The notes under the pieces: generated by a model
What the model was told of the DNA's origin: nothing
The model's input: the letters and a program-made list of their open reading frames with translations, nothing else
The model's database searches: none
Translations under genes and position numbers: made by a program
Shown here: positions 35,134 to 36,056 of the stretch, piece after piece
How positions within the stretch are numbered: position 1 is the first letter of the stretch
Layout of the letters: each line of letters opens with the position of its first letter
Origin: Bacilli bacterium
Lineage (GTDB): Bacteria > Bacillota > Bacilli > Bacillales > Amphibacillaceae
NCBI GenBank assembly: GCA_012838505.1
Contig: DUPD01000085.1
Span: 1 to 36,056, forward strand
DNA: 36,056 bases
Reading direction: 5' to 3'

Positions 35134-35934
35134 TTGAAAAATCAATCAATAGTAGAAATTAAACAGATGTTAGACCAAGGTATACTCTCAGATGAAGCGA
35201 TCGAACAATTAAAATTAGATTCGCGAAAAGGTGTTCAACAAGCAGTGCAGAGCTATCAGAATAAACAAGCAAAACAAGCTCTTTTGATTAAGCAATTTCA
35301 AGCAATGAGAAAATATGAAGAAAAAAATTATTTAAAAGGTAAACAATTCATCGCTGGTATTGATGAAGTTGGCAGAGGACCTTTAGCTGGACCTGTAGTC
35401 GCGGCCGCTGTCATTTTACCAGAAAACTTTACGTTAATTGGTCTGACTGATTCTAAAAAACTAACGGTTAAGCAAAGAGAAGCATATGCTGAAATCATTA
35501 AACAACAAGCTGTTGCGATTGGAATTGGTGAGATCAGCCCACAATTAATTGACGAATTAAATATTTATCAAGCCTCAATCTTAGCGATGGAACGAGCTGT
35601 GGATCAACTGACAGTTCAACCAGATCATTTATTAATTGATGCTGTAGAATTATCTAATTTAGCTTATTCAAGTGATGTGATTATTAAAGGTGACCAAAAA
35701 AGTATTTCGATTGCGGCCGCAAGCGTGATTGCAAAAGTGTATCGTGATCAAATTATGGCTGAATTACATCGAACTTATCCTTACTATCAGTTTGATCAAA
35801 ATCAAGGCTATGGTACGAAAGGGCATTTACAAGGTCTTGAAGAACATGGAATTACACCATTTCATCGTAAGTCATTTGCGCCGGTCAAAGATAAACTAAA
35901 AGGAGGCGGTGGTGATGGGACCACTCTTATCTAA
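35134..35934 (+). CDS. rnhB: Ribonuclease HII
   Basis: A 266-residue RNase HII that removes ribonucleotides and RNA from RNA-DNA hybrids. An N-terminal extension of about 70 residues precedes the catalytic core. The core begins IAGIDEVGRGPLAGPVVAAA (catalytic Asp and Glu), then LTDSKKL, LLIDAV (Asp), IAAASVIAKVYRDQ (Asp) and GYGTKGH. I choose TTG 35134 after AAAAGGGG; in-frame codons further upstream have no ribosome site. It overlaps the next gene by 20 bp. Confidence 0.94.
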   Translation: MKNQSIVEIKQMLDQGILSDEAIEQLKLDSRKGVQQAVQSYQNKQAKQALLIKQFQAMRKYEEKNYLKGKQFIAGIDEVGRGPLAGPVVAAAVILPENFTLIGLTDSKKLTVKQREAYAEIIKQQAVAIGIGEISPQLIDELNIYQASILAMERAVDQLTVQPDHLLIDAVELSNLAYSSDVIIKGDQKSISIAAASVIAKVYRDQIMAELHRTYPYYQFDQNQGYGTKGHLQGLEEHGITPFHRKSFAPVKDKLKGGGGDGTTLI

Positions 35935-36056
35935 CGTATCTCCACAAATTCGAGCAATTCTGCAAGATCAACAAGCACAGTCTTTAACTTTAAGACAGGG
36001 CCAAGTTATGCTAGGTAAAATTAAAGAGCTTTTACCGAATAATGTTGCTGTAGTTC
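35915..36056 (+). CDS. YlqG-like protein, 5' part, truncated by the window end
   Basis: The first 47 codons are visible: GPLLSNVSPQIRAIL, then SLTLRQGQVMLGKIKELLPNN, a pattern I associate with the B. subtilis ylqG product that follows rnhB. The function is unknown; the region with growth to a flagellar-hook-length-like protein is only a guess. AGGAGGCGG precedes the ATG, and the start lies inside the end of rnhB. Confidence 0.75.
   Translation, partial: MGPLLSNVSPQIRAILQDQQAQSLTLRQGQVMLGKIKELLPNNVAVV

Noticed and set aside
1-36056. CRISPR arrays, tRNA or rRNA genes, prophage genes, intact insertion sequences
   Set aside because: I looked for regularly spaced repeats, tRNA-like folds and transposase or phage genes and saw none that could be supported.

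Overview
This window is a low-GC Gram-positive (Firmicutes, Bacillaceae-type) chromosomal core region. The gene order closely follows the Bacillus subtilis block from yloC to ylqG: yloC-remA-gmk-rpoZ-coaBC-priA-fmt-rsmB-prpC-prkC-rsgA-rpe-thiN-spoVM | rpmB(-) | yloU-fakA-recG-fapR-plsX-fabD-fabG-acpP-rnc-smc-ftsY-ylxM-ffh-rpsP-khpA-rimM-trmD-rplS-lepB-rbgA-rnhB-(ylqG-like). The 29-codon spoVM gene indicates a lineage that forms, or recently formed, endospores. The DNA is AT-rich and the proteins are rich in Gln and Glu. A small-genome halotolerant or alkaliphilic Bacillaceae such as an Amphibacillus-like organism would fit, but that name is only a guess.

Layout. 1-2365: the tail of an unidentified gene, then yloC, remA, gmk and rpoZ, closed by a strong terminator. 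2432-13547: a tight run of overlapping genes for coenzyme A synthesis (coaBC), replication restart (priA), initiator-tRNA formylation (fmt), 16S rRNA methylation (rsmB), the PP2C phosphatase / PASTA kinase pair (prpC-prkC), ribosome GTPase rsgA, rpe, thiN and spoVM. Relative to B. subtilis, def is missing between priA and fmt, and rlmN between rsmB and prpC. 13582-15214: convergent terminators, rpmB on the minus strand, then an AT-rich accessory pocket holding one minus-strand lipoprotein of unknown function and about 480 bp with no gene I can support. 15215-19510: yloU, fakA (fatty-acid kinase) and recG; sdaAB-sdaAA, present here in B. subtilis, are absent.

19516-23123: the phospholipid/fatty-acid operon fapR-plsX-fabD-fabG-acpP. 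Its sigma-A promoter is followed directly by a textbook FapR operator, so the operon is expected to be autoregulated by malonyl-CoA/FapR. 23163-30728: rnc with its own promoter, a small divergent DUF1128 gene, smc, ftsY, and ylxM-ffh with their own promoter; the last three belong to the signal-recognition-particle pathway. 30740-35934: rpsP-khpA, a 210-bp highly structured intergenic repeat, rimM-trmD, rplS behind an L19-type leader, the signal peptidase lepB, ribosome assembly GTPase rbgA, and rnhB. The window ends inside a ylqG-like gene.

The genes fit together as housekeeping: ribosome maturation (rsgA, rbgA, rimM, trmD, rsmB, khpA), protein targeting and processing (ffh, ftsY, lepB, fmt), membrane lipid synthesis (fapR operon, fakA), and chromosome maintenance (priA, recG, smc, rnhB). 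I see no prophage, CRISPR array, tRNA, rRNA or intact insertion sequence. The parts least explained by known gene content are the structured repeat at 31405-31614, the rpmB-yloU pocket, the 16-bp stem-loop after rnc, and a two-codon ORF overlapping the rnc start.
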